Positions 1 through 11,715 of a DNA stretch of 64,000 nucleotides are shown here, piece by piece. Location of the stretch: positions 148,774,501 through 148,838,500 of the forward strand of contig CM075347.1 in assembly GCA_037693485.1 (NCBI GenBank), read 5' to 3'. A program made the position numbers and the translations under genes. The notes beneath the pieces are model-generated. The model was not told the origin of the DNA, ran no database searches, and saw only the letters and a program-made list of their open reading frames with translations. This stretch comes from Kitagawia praeruptora (lineage: Eukaryota > Streptophyta > Magnoliopsida > Apiales > Apiaceae). Every line of letters begins with the position of its first letter. The first letter of the stretch is position 1.

Positions 1-3000
1 TAGCTCTATCTAGGCTATGGCATGGACTGATTTCCAGTAAAACACCCTTTCATTCAAGAGCGAACATATGTAGCTCCCATGAGGCTACGGCATGAATCGG
101 TTACAGTCCCCTGTTTAGACAGGAAGAAGTTAATTACTTACGAATTTGATTCTTTTTATTTATGAGTATATTTGTTCACTACCCGTAGCGTCCCACCCGC
201 TACGGTATATTGTGGTTCTTCATATCTCAAACATTCCTTTAAAAGGCCAGCGCTTGTAGCCCCTATGTGCCTTGTTGATGGTCCGTGCTTCCTAGGTTAC
301 TATTTCAGATTCTAGTGTTCACATAAACTCGGCCCTAGTTGTCGGTTTTATGCCTTGTTGGTTTTGTACCTTGTGCAGGTTCAGTTGGCATCCAATATAA
401 GCTCTAGCTGCTTTCAAGCTCAAAAGCTGTTCCCTGTCGGTCCTTGTGCCTTGGTAAGCCCTTTGGGCGCTACATAAATGCTTTAAATTATTTAAGTTAT
501 CAATTCTTACAACTCGTGAGTTACCTTACTATAGTAAATTTACTTATGTCATTACAACCTGAAAATTACATCAAATTTTAGGGGCAACTACGGCCATCAT
601 TCAAATCATAACCGTAGTTATAGTCACTGTTATCATAAAAAGTCTGAATTTATGGCTACGGCTTGATTTGGACTTATATAAAGTATCACTTCATATTAAA
701 ATCAACACAAATAGCCTTTACGACTACGGTTTTAACTGATTTTTACTTTTTATATCAATCATATACTTGTGCACCTAGAAAACCTTTTTTCTTATGGTGT
801 AACCTAAAGATTACACTCAATTTTTGGGGGACAAAAGAAGTATTTTTTGGATCTCCCTCCCTCCCCTCATCTTGCTATCATATCTCGAGGATCACTAATG
901 CTTCGAGTTTGCATTGGCTTAAAGTACATTTGCATTGAGCTCTTTTATGATCATATTTAAACGCTCTAAATCTTGGTTGGTAGTCTACGGAATTTATTTA
1001 ATATTTTGTGTGTCTTCTGCTAGAGCATCAATCATTGCGTATTTAAGCGTTTCTTCACCAAGATTCTATGATTAACATTAAAGTTTCTTCTAAACTTCAT
1101 GTTTTTATTTAAATTGCTGAATTACATGTATTTTTGTTTCCAGAAGAAAGTCTGTTTTCATACCATGCCGATAATTGTGGAAGATATCAATTCATCAAAA
1201 CACCAATGTATGTAGTTCCTTACGGCCCCTATGTGCCTGCAACTACGGTTTGAATTGATCTTCCCATTATTGGCTCCGGTTCTGTTTTTAAATAATTCAT
1301 TGGCACTTCTCATCTGTGATGTTATTGGTTTCCTTACTAAAACCAATTAAAAATCGCTATGGCTCTAGTATATCGCTGTATTCTTATATCAATTATGTGT
1401 TGCCATAATTCTAGTCATCTTTTACTTTCAATACCAGTCGCTATATACTAATTGAGATGAACATATATGAGGTGCAGAACCAACATAGTGTATAAGAATT
1501 ATTACTTTACATATACGGTTTGATCCCTACAAGACTGAATTCTGCAAGTTCTGCAATCAACAGGTTTAGCTTTCTGCATGTTCTAAATTCTGTAGGTTTT
1601 CTGTTATTTTCAAGATTTTATATTTCTACATATTATGTTGTGTTTATTACATTCTAGTGTTCATTGTATCCTCGATAACCAATACAAGTAGCTTCCGGCA
1701 GCTACGGTTTCATCTGATTCTCAAAGTAAACTACAGGTGCCTATGCTTGCATTTATTTTCCGGCAATAGACTAGTTGTCACCGCAGCCCTTTTTGCTTTT
1801 CCAGTTTCCGTGAAAAACTCTAGATGGTGGTGCTCCTTTGACTTTTTCGTTTTCTGCACAAACCTTTTTATTCTTTCTTCTATAATAATCATGGCAGAGA
1901 ATCTCTTCGATCCTCTTTACTTGATTAGGAAAAGAATTTCACACTTTTGTTATGGTCATCATAACTCTTCTTATACAATATATCACGATGTTAGCTAGAT
2001 AACAAGATCGAAGCTAGTGTTGCACTAACATGACTGAGCCGCCAATTCATGGATTGATCAACTTGCACCAAACGAATCGCTGCAACATGGCAAAGGTACG
2101 AGCGAGATACTTCTCATTTAAGTTCGGCTCTGCTAACTTTAGTTTACATAATTAAATTTCTTTTTTAATTACATTAATGAGATATCTTACAAACATATTA
2201 TTACGCGTTGAATTGCCTTTAGCATCAAGAGGAAAGTGGTTATTATTATGTATAGACTGTAAGGATCACTGGACTAATCTAACTTTCAGCTATATCAATC
2301 ATATCTGGTGGTTTCTGCCCCGTTTCTCTATCGACATTATTTTTCTTTCTCTCACTAAATATAGCTTGTTTACATCAGTCTTGGGTTTATTGAGTTTGGT
2401 GAATATAATTATTAGGATTTAGTCCTACGGACGTTGTGTTCTTTTTAACTTCTCCTCTCCTGAATATTAACAATTTCAACTTCGGTTAAAAGCATTGAAT
2501 GATGCCTGACATGTCAGCTGACTTAATGTCAAATAGTGTTTGATTCGAAAACATCAACGCATCGATGAACTCACATTTGTAGTTTACTACGGCTGAGTTT
2601 GCCTGCAGCCACGGTTTGAATTGAACCAATATATGTAGTCCGTTACGGTCGCTTATGCCTACGGCTACGGTTTAATCTGATGTGGTTATCTCTCGTGTGG
2701 TTATGATTGATCTTCTTGGATCAGTTAAATACTGCTACAACTTTGTTAATCTTTATTACTCGTATATCAACTATACCTGGTCACATCCAAGTTAAATTTG
2801 ATCATCAATCATACACGCGATATTTTTGTTGATAGTTTGATAATCATTTACACTATAAAAGCATGTCCTGATTGACTTCCTTATGATATTTGCGTTCATT
2901 AACTTCTAACAGATATTCAGACGGAGTATTATCTATATTTTAATCCGCAAATGATGTCATAGAAGTCATATACTTGCATGGTAAGCACGCTAGTCACTAC

Positions 3001-4276
3001 AATGTGCACTTGAAGCTTTCAGTGGCTACGGCATAAAGGTTTCAGCCTATGGTCACAGATAGTTTGTGATCTCATGGTTATTAATGCTATTAATGTTGAT
3101 GTGTCTATACATCTATGATCTACTAACTATTAGCTAAAGTATTTTATCGATGCATATAGCCGGGATACGATCATCATTTAACTCTTCACAGATTACGGAA
3201 GCTGGATTCGACATTTTTCCCTATCTTGATGATATCTTGACTATGAGTATCAATTTTAGTCACTCCTGTTAGACAAAGTACTAAAGTCCTCAACCTGATA
3301 ACCCTCTTTTCACAAACATATTTTTTTTATTATCCCAAACGCATTAAAGTGTTAAAGTGATACCTCCGGTTTTACACTTTTACTTGAGGTAGTTTAGCAA
3401 ATTAAATTGTTAATCACTTGTTAAAAATGCCCATGAAATTAAAGTGTTGTTGACTGCACCGCTAGGACTCGCACAAGTTTTGTTTATCCTTCGTGTAAAG
3501 TTTTTCACTTCACTTGATGTACGATACTTCCTTAATCATGGCAGTTGATGTGATCTTCATCGTGTAGCAATGGTAGATGTTGAATAGTTGAAACCAGAAT
3601 GCAAGATGCTGAATAGTTGAGCTGTGTTGGTGTTGGAACTATATTAAAGTGTTCCGTTAATTTAGTTTTCTTAAGACAATTTGATCAAGTTTAGATTTGA
3701 CTGGCTCTACGCCATTGATAAATTTCGTTAGAAAAACAAATACACATTCATGATAAAATTTTTGCTTTTAGTCATTTTCTACCGTTAAATAATAAATTTC
3801 AGAGTTTTATGCACAAGTGCGATAAGAATCCAAATGCTCAGGTACACCAATATGGGGCTTGACCATCATAATCAACTTTTGTAATTCATTTATCTAGTTA
3901 TAATTATTAGCTTATACTTCGTGTAAAGTACATTTATTTTTAATTTTTTATAATTTACTTATAATGTAATATAATCTTATAAATATTAAGTTTAATATGT
4001 TTTTGGAAAAATTCGAAATTTACATATTTTTATATGATAATTTTTAGTATTTAATATAAATTAATATGTTGTTGGAGAGAATCGAACCTTAGATGTCTGT
4101 ATATAATTTTTTTTTAGTATTGTTGTATCTAATGATCAACATTTATTTGATTTGAAAATTTACGGTTGTGAATGATGATAACAAAAAATGAGGATATAAC
4201 AAAAAATGAGGAATTAATCAAATTACAACATGTAACCCTTTTGCTTATTACTATGTTCTTATATATAATAAGTGAG
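1..4276. other. Gene-free region with recurring CTACGG motif
   Basis: No convincing coding region. All ORFs are short, lack recognisable domains and are AT-rich. The first ~3.1 kb repeatedly carries CTACGG or TTACGG cores. Examples lie near 81, 191, 580, 655, 723, 1217-1260, 1697, 2588-2622, 2641-2685 and 3026. They are often followed by a TTTGAATTGA- or TTTAATCTGA-like tail and preceded by GTAGT. The motif stops at about 3.1 kb. The rest is unstructured AT-rich DNA. The origin is unknown; it could be a decayed repeat or the non-coding interior of an old element. Confidence 0.5.
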
Positions 4277-4415
4277 TTTTTTTTTAATGAATATTATGGC
4301 TTATAGCCTTTTACGATGAGTAGCTGTTCATTGACAAATCTCGTAGTAAGCGAGTATCGAACCCAGAACCTCTTAGTAGATTAGAGGTAAACACTCAACC
4401 AACTGAGCTATCCAG
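4277..4415 (-). mobile_element. tRNA-derived SINE-like unit
   Basis: On the minus strand the segment begins near 4415 with a tRNA-like head. An A-box-like TAGCTCAGTTGG (about 4397-4411) is followed by a B-box-like GGTTCGATACT (about 4353-4366), spaced as in RNA polymerase III promoters of tRNA-derived SINEs. The unit ends in an A-tract, seen as nine T at 4277-4285. The short flanking match AGTTTTTTT may be a target duplication but is low complexity. No acceptor-stem pairing is visible, so this is not a working tRNA gene. Confidence 0.5.
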
Positions 4416-4493
4416 TTTTTTTAGTACAATTGTCAATGAAAAGAGTATATATCAAAATAGATTGATGTGATTTGTTAGATCTAATACTAAAAA

Positions 4494-4715
4494 GTTTGTT
4501 TGATTTATAGTAGGATTACATTCAAATACCAAAAAGTAAATTTAATAATCTTAACCAAATATAAGCAGATCTTCTAAATTGAATAAAATTAGATCCAATA
4601 TTTGAAAATGAGTTTATTTGATTGATATTATAATTACATTCAAATATGGAAAAATAAATTTTAATAATTTAAATCAAATATAAGTAGATTTTCTAAATTA
4701 AATAAAATTCTCAAG
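4494..4715. repeat. Diverged direct duplication, period ~117 bp
   Basis: Two AT-rich blocks (about 4494-4600 and 4611-4715) share the order of recognisable strings: a GTTTRTTTGAT start, a TTACATTCAAATA core and a TTCTAAATTRAATAAAATT end. The copies differ by many substitutions, so the duplication is old. No coding content. Confidence 0.55.
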
Positions 4716-4811
4716 ATAAAAATTCGTAGTTGTCGTATTTTGATATTTAAAATTCTTTATGGATCAACAGGAATTACTAAATAAAAATGTTATGGATTTA
4801 CAAATAATATA

Positions 4812-5094
4812 CTCCCTCTGTCCCATCCATTTCTTTACAATTTCCTTTTTGGGACGTCCCACCAATTCTTTACATTACCAAAAATAGTAACTTTTAACAA
4901 TAAAATACATTATTACATCCACTACTTTACTCCACTTTTTCAACACTTTATACTATTACACCCAATACTTCACTTATTTTAACAATAAAATCACTATTAC
5001 ACCCACTACTTCATTTATTTTAACAATATTACACCCACTATCCTTGGTCTCCGTGCCCGATCCCCATGTTAAGAACCTATCGGGACGGAGGGAG
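4812..5094. mobile_element. Stowaway-type MITE (Tc1/mariner)
   Basis: The terminal inverted repeats are CTCCCTCTGTCCC at the left and GGGACGGAGGGAG at the right, flanked by TA dinucleotides at 4810-4811 and 5095-5096. This is the hallmark of plant Stowaway elements. The length of 283 bp fits the family. The interior holds tandem-like strings ending in CACTTTATTTTAACAAT and no coding capacity, so it would depend on a mariner-like transposase in trans. Confidence 0.9.
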
Positions 5095-5320
5095 TATATA
5101 TATATATACATACTTGTAGACTGTAGTTAGTTCTGATAACTTCTATTAAAATAGTAAGGATGAAGGCCAATAATGCATTTTTGCAATTAATGGTTCTCAT
5201 TTCTTAAAGTCAATTTTATATACGAATACGCATTTGAACATGGACAAACCTAGAAACATTTGTGAGAGTGGTTCAAAAATTTTAATTTTATTTATGTGAA
5301 AAAACTAATATTTTAAAATA

Positions 5321-5627
5321 GGGAAATGCTAATTATAGTCCTAAGGGCTATGGTTAAGCATTAAATATTTTCATGTTTTCAACATTTAGCCTTGGTTATT
5401 TAATTAACTTTTGGCTTTCCAATGCTTTTTTATAACATTAATTTAATTTTCCAAGTAATAATAGTGGATCCCCATGTATTCACATCAATTTCCATTAATA
5501 AAAATTTCCAAATTGCTAAATAATCATATTGAGATAAGTGCAAAATTGATGAATTCGGTGTAAAACTGACATATTAAATGCATTTATTCATTTACATTCA
5601 TTCTTAAGGCAATGTTTAGCATTACCC
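5321..5627. mobile_element. Non-autonomous TIR element with 9-bp TSD
   Basis: The ends are imperfect inverted repeats: GGGAAATGCTAATTATAG on the left and, read on the other strand from the right end, GGGTAATGCTAAACATTG. A 9-bp direct duplication, TTTAAAATA, flanks them at 5312-5320 and 5628-5636. The 307-bp element has no coding capacity. A 9-bp TSD suggests a Mutator-like origin, but an 8-bp hAT duplication cannot be excluded because the flanks are AT-rich. Confidence 0.7.
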
Positions 5628-5785
5628 TTTAAAATATATCCAGTTCGGGTTAATTGATAATTAGTTTAAAATTTAGGTTGTATCAAAAGAACAATTGTAA
5701 GTCCTAGCCAATGTTGTTTTACATGACCATGTACATATAGATACTTGCAGGTTGCAGTTGCAAGAAGTTCGAGTCCTAACCACTA

Positions 5786-5900
5786 GATTTTTCTTCAGAA
5801 GTGTAGTTACTGAAATAGTGTAAAAAAATTGATCAAAAAGGGTTTCGAACTCGAACGGGTTGTACAAAACTATATGCTGAAGACCAACCGCGCTAGAAAG
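5786..5900 (-). repeat. tRNA-derived SINE-like module in copy 1
   Basis: On the minus strand a TAGCGCGGTTGG A-box-like string (about 5884-5896) is followed by GTTCGAGTTCGAAACCC (about 5839-5857), which contains a good B-box. Together they give a tRNA-like promoter. The same module recurs in copies 2 (about 7135-7250), 3 (about 8110-8225) and 4 (about 9155-9270), and in a diverged site at 22,150-22,262. The apparent ~77-79-codon minus-strand ORFs at these sites are translations of this RNA-type repeat, not genes. Confidence 0.6.
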
Positions 5901-6376
5901 CCTAGAAAGCAATAATGGTATGAATTAAATCTTAATTAGATTTTCAAGGGTGATGTCAATTTTGATGTTCGTGCTCATGGTATGAATCACATATTAATTA
6001 AACTTTCGAAAGGTGATATCAAATTTGATGTTCGTGTAAAACAAAAAAAATGTTCCTAAATCTTCATTTTTAATAGAAAATAACTTTTATTTCCAAATGA
6101 GTTTAATTTTGGTGCAAATTGTTGTTGCATGAATTCGTTTTCACTTTACATATTGTCAAAAGAAAAAAGAGCATGTTTGAGAGAATATGTGGTTAGTATA
6201 GTTATTTAGCGAAAAGAAAAAATACAAAATTTAGATTTTGATGATCACTTGAGAAAATTCAATAACCAAGTTGAAGGTTTGATAGAAATTTAGAGCAATC
6301 TGATCAGAAGTTAAATTCATTTCAAAATCAATAAATTTTGAAATCGGAACGAATCTTGTAGCAGTTACGTAGATAT

Positions 6377-6736
6377 TTTTTTTTTTTTTGACAAACAAAA
6401 GTGGATTTTATTAACTTAACAAATCAGTTGCCATTACATTTAAGACAATAACAGGGACATCCCCCCTATTAAACACTCGATCTGGATAAGAATACGACTG
6501 TCTAGCTAAGACATGAGCAGCCATATTAGCAGATCGCTTCACAAAGAACAATGTAATATTGTTTAACTCACTGAGCATTTTGCGACATTCCATCACTACC
6601 TGACCAAACGGAGATGTCATGCACACACTGCTTCTAATTGCTTGTACAGCGACCAAGCAGTCTGACTCTATCTGAACCCGATGCCACCTTTCTTCCTTAC
6701 ACCAACTGAGCGCTTCTTTGATGAGCTGTATGTAAA
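6377..6736 (-). mobile_element. 5'-truncated L1-type LINE, 3' end with RNase H
   Basis: The minus-strand insertion ends in a poly-A tract (T-run at 6377-6389) and is flanked by a 14-bp direct duplication AGTTACGTAGATAT at 6363-6376 and 6737-6750, the signature of target-primed reverse transcription. Its coding part (about 6411-6720) resembles the plant RNase H-like domain found at the end of L1-type LINE polyproteins. ESDCLVAVQAI gives the conserved acidic residue and FVKRSANMAAHVLAR gives the late N/H region. Only the C-terminal piece survives. The ATG-proximal part of the open frame (6737-6848) is flanking repeat-unit DNA. Confidence 0.85.
6411..6736 (-). pseudogene. LINE RNase H domain, truncated
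   Basis: About 108 codons of an RNase H-like fold. They begin near an EALSWCKEERW helix, pass through the ESDC strand and end in AAHVLARQS with a short C-terminal tail. In intact plant L1-type elements this domain follows the reverse transcriptase and helps remove RNA from the RNA:DNA hybrid. The N-terminal part of the domain is missing, lost with the 5' truncation of the insertion. There is no own start codon or promoter, so no product is expected. Confidence 0.75.
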
Positions 6737-7013
6737 AGTTACGTAGATATAAATTGTTACTGCTGTATGTAAAAGTTGAAGCCAGCTGATGGGTGGAAAA
6801 GAAATTAATGAGAAAGTAGAGACAGGAAAAACAGAAAGAGACGGCCAAATTTATTTACAGGTCCCATTTGTCTTTTAAGTTATTTTCATTGATTTGAAGA
6901 AGAGAGTGGGATACACTTCTTAACTCTCAAAAAAATTATAAAAAGTTATTTGTTTCTTAACTCAAAATTCATATAATATAAAAAAAATCCGTGCATCGCA
7001 CGGTTTTTAAACT

Positions 7014-7990
7014 AATTAGTTTAAAATTTAGGTTGTATCAAAAGAACAATTGTAAGTCCTAGCCAATGTGGTTTTACATGACCATGTACATATAGATACT
7101 TGCAGGTTGCAAGAAGTTCGAGTCCTAACCACTAGATTTTTCTTCAGAAGTGTAGCTACTGAAATAGTGTAAAAAAATTGATCAAAAAGGGTTTCGAACT
7201 CGAACGGGTTGTACAAAACTATATGCTGAAGACCAACCGCGCTAGAAATCCTAGAAAGCAATAATGGTATGAATTAAATCTTAATTAGATTTTCAAGGGT
7301 GATGTCAATTTTGATGTTCGTGCTCATGGTATGAATCACATATTAATTAGACTTTCGAAAGGTGATATCAAATTTGATGTTCGTGTAAAACAAAAAAAAT
7401 GTTCCTAAATCTTCATTTTTAATAGAAAATCATTTTTATTTCCAAATGAGTTTAATTTGGTGCAAATTGTAGTTGCATGAATTCGTTTTCACTTTACATG
7501 TTGTCAAAAGAAAAAAGAGCATGTTTGAGAGAATATGTGGTTAGTATAGTTATTTAGCGAAAAGAAAAAATACAAAATTTAGATTTTGATGATCACTTGA
7601 GAAAATGCAATAACCAAGTTGAAGGTTTGATAAAAATTTAGAGCAATCTGATCAGAAGTTAAATTCATTTCAAAATCAATAAATTTTGAAATCGGAACGA
7701 ATCTTGTAGCAGTTACGTAGATATAAATTGTTACTGCTGTATGTAAAAGTTGAAGCCAGCTGATGGGTGGAAAAGAAATTAATGGGAAAGTAGAGACAAG
7801 AAAAACAGAAAGAGACGGTCAGATTTATTTACAGGTCCATTTGTCTTTTAAGTTATTTTCATTGATTTGAAGAAGAGAGTGGGATACACTTCTTAACTCT
7901 CAAAAAAATTATAAAATGTTATTTGTTTCTTAACTCAAAATTCATATAATATAAAAAAAAAAAATCCGTGCATCGCACGGTTTTTAAACT
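7014..7990. repeat. Tandem ~980-bp unit, copy 2
   Basis: Uninterrupted copy of 977 bp and the best template for the unit. It has the AATTAGTTTAAAATTTAGG start, a tRNA-derived module at about 7135-7250, AT-rich body and terminal hairpin CCGTGC-ATC-GCACGG at 7966-7980, followed by TTTTTAAACTAA. It joins copy 3 without any spacer. No coding potential beyond the spurious ORF over the tRNA-like module. Confidence 0.85.
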
Positions 7991-9034
7991 AATTAGTTTA
8001 AAATTTAGGTTGTATCAAAAGAACAATTGTAAGTCCTAGCCAATGTGATTTTACATGACCATGTACATATAGATACTTGCAGGTTGCAAGAAGTTCGAGT
8101 CCTAACCACTAGATTTTTCTTCAGAAGTGTAGCTACTGAAATAGTGTAAAAAAATTCATCAAAAAGGTTTCGAACTCGAACGGGTTGTATAAAACTATAT
8201 GCTGAAGACCAATCGCGCTAGAAAGCCTAGAAAGCAATAATGGTATGAATTAAATCTTAATTAGATTTTCAAGGGTGATGTCAATTTTGATGTTCGTGCT
8301 CATGGTATGAATCACATATTAATTAGACTTTCGAAAGGTGATATCAAATTTGATGTTCGTGTAAAACAAAAAAAAATTGTTCCTAAATATTGATTTTTAA
8401 TAGAAAATAATTTTTATTTCCAAATGAGTTTAATTTTGGTGCAAATTGTAGTTGCATGAATTCGTTTTCACTTTACATGTTGTCAAAAGAAAAAAGAGCA
8501 TTTTTTAGAGAATATGTGGTTAGTATAGTTATTCAGCGAAAAGAAAAAATACAAAATTTAGATTTTGATGATCACTTGAGAAAATGCAATAACCAAGTTG
8601 AAGGTTTGATAAAAATTTAGAGCAATCTGATCAGAAGTTAAATTCATTTCAAAATCAATAAATTTTGAAATCGGAACGAATCTTGTAGCAGTTACGTAGA
8701 GAAGTTAAATTCATTTCAAAATCAATAAATTTTGAAATCGGAACGAATCTTGTAGCAGTTACGTAGATATAAATTGTTACTGCTGTATGTAAAAGTTGAA
8801 GCCAGCTGATGGGTGGAAAAGAAATTAATGGGAAAGTAGAGACAAGAAAAACAGAAAGAGACGGCTAGATTTATTTACAAGTCCCATTTGTCTTTTAAGT
8901 TATTTTCATTGATTTGAAGAAGAGAGTGGGATACACTTCTTAACTCTCAAAAAAATTATAAAATGTTATTTGTTTCTTAACTCAAAATTCATATAATATA
9001 AAAAAAAATCCATGCATCGCACGGTTTTTAAACT
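7991..9034. repeat. Tandem ~980-bp unit, copy 3
   Basis: Same structure as copy 2. It is longer because a 67-bp block is tandemly doubled (8634-8700 and 8701-8767). The terminal hairpin has one change in the left arm (CCATGC rather than CCGTGC, 9010-9024), which weakens the stem. The copy joins copy 4 directly. Otherwise it is very close to copies 1 and 2 by eye. Confidence 0.85.
8634..8767. repeat. 67-bp tandem duplication inside copy 3
   Basis: The block beginning GAAGTTAAATTCATTTC and ending in AGCAGTTACGTAGA occurs twice in direct succession and differs little if at all. The other copies of the unit have it once, so this is a local event after the array formed. Confidence 0.85.
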
Positions 9035-9844
9035 AATTAGTTTAAAATTTAGGTTGTATCAAAAGAACAATTGTAAGTCCTAGCCAATGTGGTTTTACAT
9101 GACCATGTACATATAGATACTTGCAGGTTGCAAGAAGTTCGAGTCCTAACCACTAGATTTTTCTTCAGAAGTGTAGCTAGTGAAATAGTGTAAAAAAATT
9201 CATCAAAAAGGGTTTCGAACTCGAACAGGTTGTACAAAACTATATGCTGAAGACCAACCGTGCTAGAAAGCCTAGAAAGCAATAATGGTATGAATTAAAT
9301 CTTAATTAGATTTTCAAGGGTGATGTCAATTTTGATGTTCGTGCTCATGGTATGAATCACATATTAATTAGACTTTCGAAAGGTGATATCAAATTTGATG
9401 TTCGTGCAAAACAAAAAAAATGTTCCTAAATCTTCATTTTTAATAGAAAATAATTTTTATTTCCAAATGAGTTTAATTTTGGTGCAAATTGTAGTTGCAT
9501 GAATTCGTTTTCACTTTACATGTTGTCAAAAGAAAAAAGAGCATTTTTTTAGAGAATATGTGGTTAGTATAGTTATTTAGCGAAAAGAAAAAATACAAAA
9601 TTTAGATTTTGATGATCACTTGAGAAAATGCAATAACCAAGTTGAAGGTTTGATAGAAATTTAGAGCAATCTTATCAGAAGTTAAATTCATTTCAAAATC
9701 AATAAATTTTGAAATCGGAACGAATCTTGTAGCAGTTACGTAGATATAAATTGTTACTGCTGTATGTAAAAGTTGAAGCCAGCTAATGGGTGGAAAAGAA
9801 ATTAATGGGAAAGTAGAGACAAGAAAAACAGAAAGAGACGGCCA

Positions 9845-10032
9845 GATTTATTTACAGGTCCCATTTGTCTTTTAAGTTATTTTCATTGATTTGAAGAAGA
9901 GAGTGGGAAGGGAGGTTATAAGGAACGAGTTGGAGGAAGATTTATTTACAGGTCCCATTTGTCTTTTAAGTTATTTTCATTGATTTGAAGAAGAGAGTGG
10001 GAAGGGAGGTTTTCATGAACGAGTTGGAGGTG
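9845..10032. repeat. 94-bp duplication across the LINE 5' junction
   Basis: The block starting GATTTATTTACAGGTCCC occurs at 9845 and again at 9939. Each copy runs from repeat-unit DNA through AGAGTGGGAAGGGAGG into LINE-derived GAACGAGTTGGAGG. The duplication therefore includes the junction and must have arisen with or after LINE insertion. The copies differ in the short stretch following the junction. Confidence 0.7.
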
Positions 10033-10060
10033 GCGCCTCTATCTGCGAAAGTAAGGGAAG

Positions 10061-10315
10061 TCTTAATCTTTGAGAAATGAAGCAAGAAATGTGTTTGTTA
10101 TTGATAAAGAAACAGAGTTTACAATGCTCATCATAATGAGCTCAGTGTTTGTTTACAGAATGAAGACTACATTTTGTATTTGCTAACTAACTGCAACTGA
10201 ACAGAGTGTATATTTATAGACTAAAAGATGAGTTGCCAGCTACTAGCCAGCTCACTCATGACAGCTGGACACAGTTGCCAGGTGGTGCCAACTCACACAT
10301 ACACTATACTCAACA
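10061..10315 (-). repeat. TRIM 3' LTR
   Basis: 255-bp copy next to the polypurine tract. It differs from the other LTR at two sites: GTG versus GAG near 10,147, and CAC versus CGC in the CCAGCTCRCTC string. Confidence 0.88.
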
Positions 10316-10330
10316 TCCCCCCACAAGTTG

Positions 10331-11700
10331 GAGGTTGGAAGAATCTGAAAACCTTCAACTTGTACAATCTTGCAGTACAGAAAAGACAAAGTGCAGCAGC
10401 AACAATGATCAAGTTTTAGTAGCATCAACTGATCACACATCCTTGAAGATGTCCTGACTACATTATTGGAACTTGAAAGCAACAACGCTCAGAATTTTAC
10501 AAGTCATGACAGCACCAGAACTTCAACTTGAAAATATAAACATCAGAAAGCATCAAAAAGCATGATTGTTGTATTGACAGCAACATCCAAAATGAAAGAT
10601 AACAGTCTTGAAACTTGATGAGAGAGCTCAAACAATGAGCCATAAAACAGCCAATCATTCTGGAAGTATCAGAACAACCCACATGGAAGTGTTAGGGTAA
10701 GGTAAGCTCACATAGGAGCAACAATGACCACCATGAGACAAAGGAGTACAATATTGCAATTCTCCAGAACTGAACATTAATCCTACAATCACTGACCAAT
10801 TCTCCAGCTCACACCAGAAAAGACAGCCTTGAAACATTTTGTTGAGTGTGACAAGAAAGGCAAACCAAACTAAACATCAACAAGCTAACTCATCAAGCTA
10901 TATTCAATGAAGTAGAATGCAGTGAAGACATCAGTATGCTCCACCAAACAATTCTACACATCATTTTCTCAAAACAGACTTCACCACACATTGCGGCTCA
11001 CATACAATTACCACATATCACCAACAGCATTGAAAATTCTTCCTTATTGCAATGGAGCTTAGAAATTATGACCTCGCAGAGCCACATCTTGACTCGAACG
11101 GCCATATTAGAAAAATGATTACAAAGTAATCATCAAGTTCAGAATTCAGTTTAGGAACCTAACAAAGTAGGCTTAGAACTCACCAAGGAGTTTAGAATAA
11201 AAAAAAACAATCACAACCTTTCAGAGAAACACTTCTTCAGAGAAACAATCAGAACAAGGTTTAGAACTCTAAAATGTAGAGTTTAGAATCAAAAGAGTTT
11301 AGGAATTCGGAGAGAAGTTTAGTGTTTGAAATTTGTAAAATAGATCGAGAATCAATCAACAAGGTGAGATAACAACAAGTTTGGTTTAGGATAGTAACAT
11401 TCAACCAATTGCGAAGGTCAGAGATCAAATATTGTAGATAAACTCATTGTGACAATTTATCAAACAGATAGAGTACGATATAGAATCGATGCATACAGAT
11501 GATTACGAAATGATTTTAGTAACAACTTCGCAAGAATCAACACAACGTCGCAAGAATCAACAGCAAAACGATACAGAAATCGTTGAAGAAAAAGAGATAA
11601 ATGAACGAAAACACCTGAATAAGATGACGATCGACGAAAGAAGACGACGACGACAACACAGACGAAGACGATTACGAATCAGGTTGGATCCGCCATTAAA
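10331..11700. other. TRIM interior, non-coding
   Basis: About 1.37 kb with no gag, protease, integrase or reverse-transcriptase motif on either strand. The ORFs are short and domain-free. An AGAACTC/GTTTAGAA-like string recurs in the right third (about 11,120-11,330). The 79-codon basic ORF at 11,489-11,728 runs into the LTR and is compositional (repeated CGACGA triplets). Confidence 0.7.
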
Positions 11701-11715
11701 ACCCGCTCTGATCCA

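Larger units (their letters stand above)
5659..7013. repeat. Tandem ~980-bp unit, copy 1
   Basis: First of four head-to-tail copies. It opens with AATTAGTTTAAAATTTAGG and closes with the perfect hairpin CCGTGC-ATC-GCACGG (6989-7003) followed by TTTTTAAACTAA. The unit ends are inverted repeats (TTAGTTTAAAA / TTTTAAACTAA). A LINE fragment plus its target duplication (374 bp) inflates this copy; without it the length is ~981 bp, matching copies 2 and 3. It carries a tRNA-derived module. The hairpin plus CTRR end is Helitron-like, but the 5' end is TT rather than TC. Confidence 0.8.

Noticed and set aside
4340..4415. A tRNA gene on the minus strand
   Set aside because: A- and B-box strings are present, but the ends do not pair as an acceptor stem and an A-tract follows, so a SINE fits better.
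6411..6848. 145-codon ORF as a host RNase H-like gene
   Set aside because: Poly-A and a 14-bp target duplication show it is a truncated LINE insertion. The N-terminal part is repeat-unit DNA.
5673..9282. Four similar minus-strand ORFs of 77-79 codons (5673-5912, 7028-7261, 9049-9282 and a broken one in copy 3), looking like a repeated small gene family
   Set aside because: They translate the tRNA-derived module and adjacent unit DNA. The frame is broken in copy 3, and there is no protein-like conservation beyond the nucleotide repeat.
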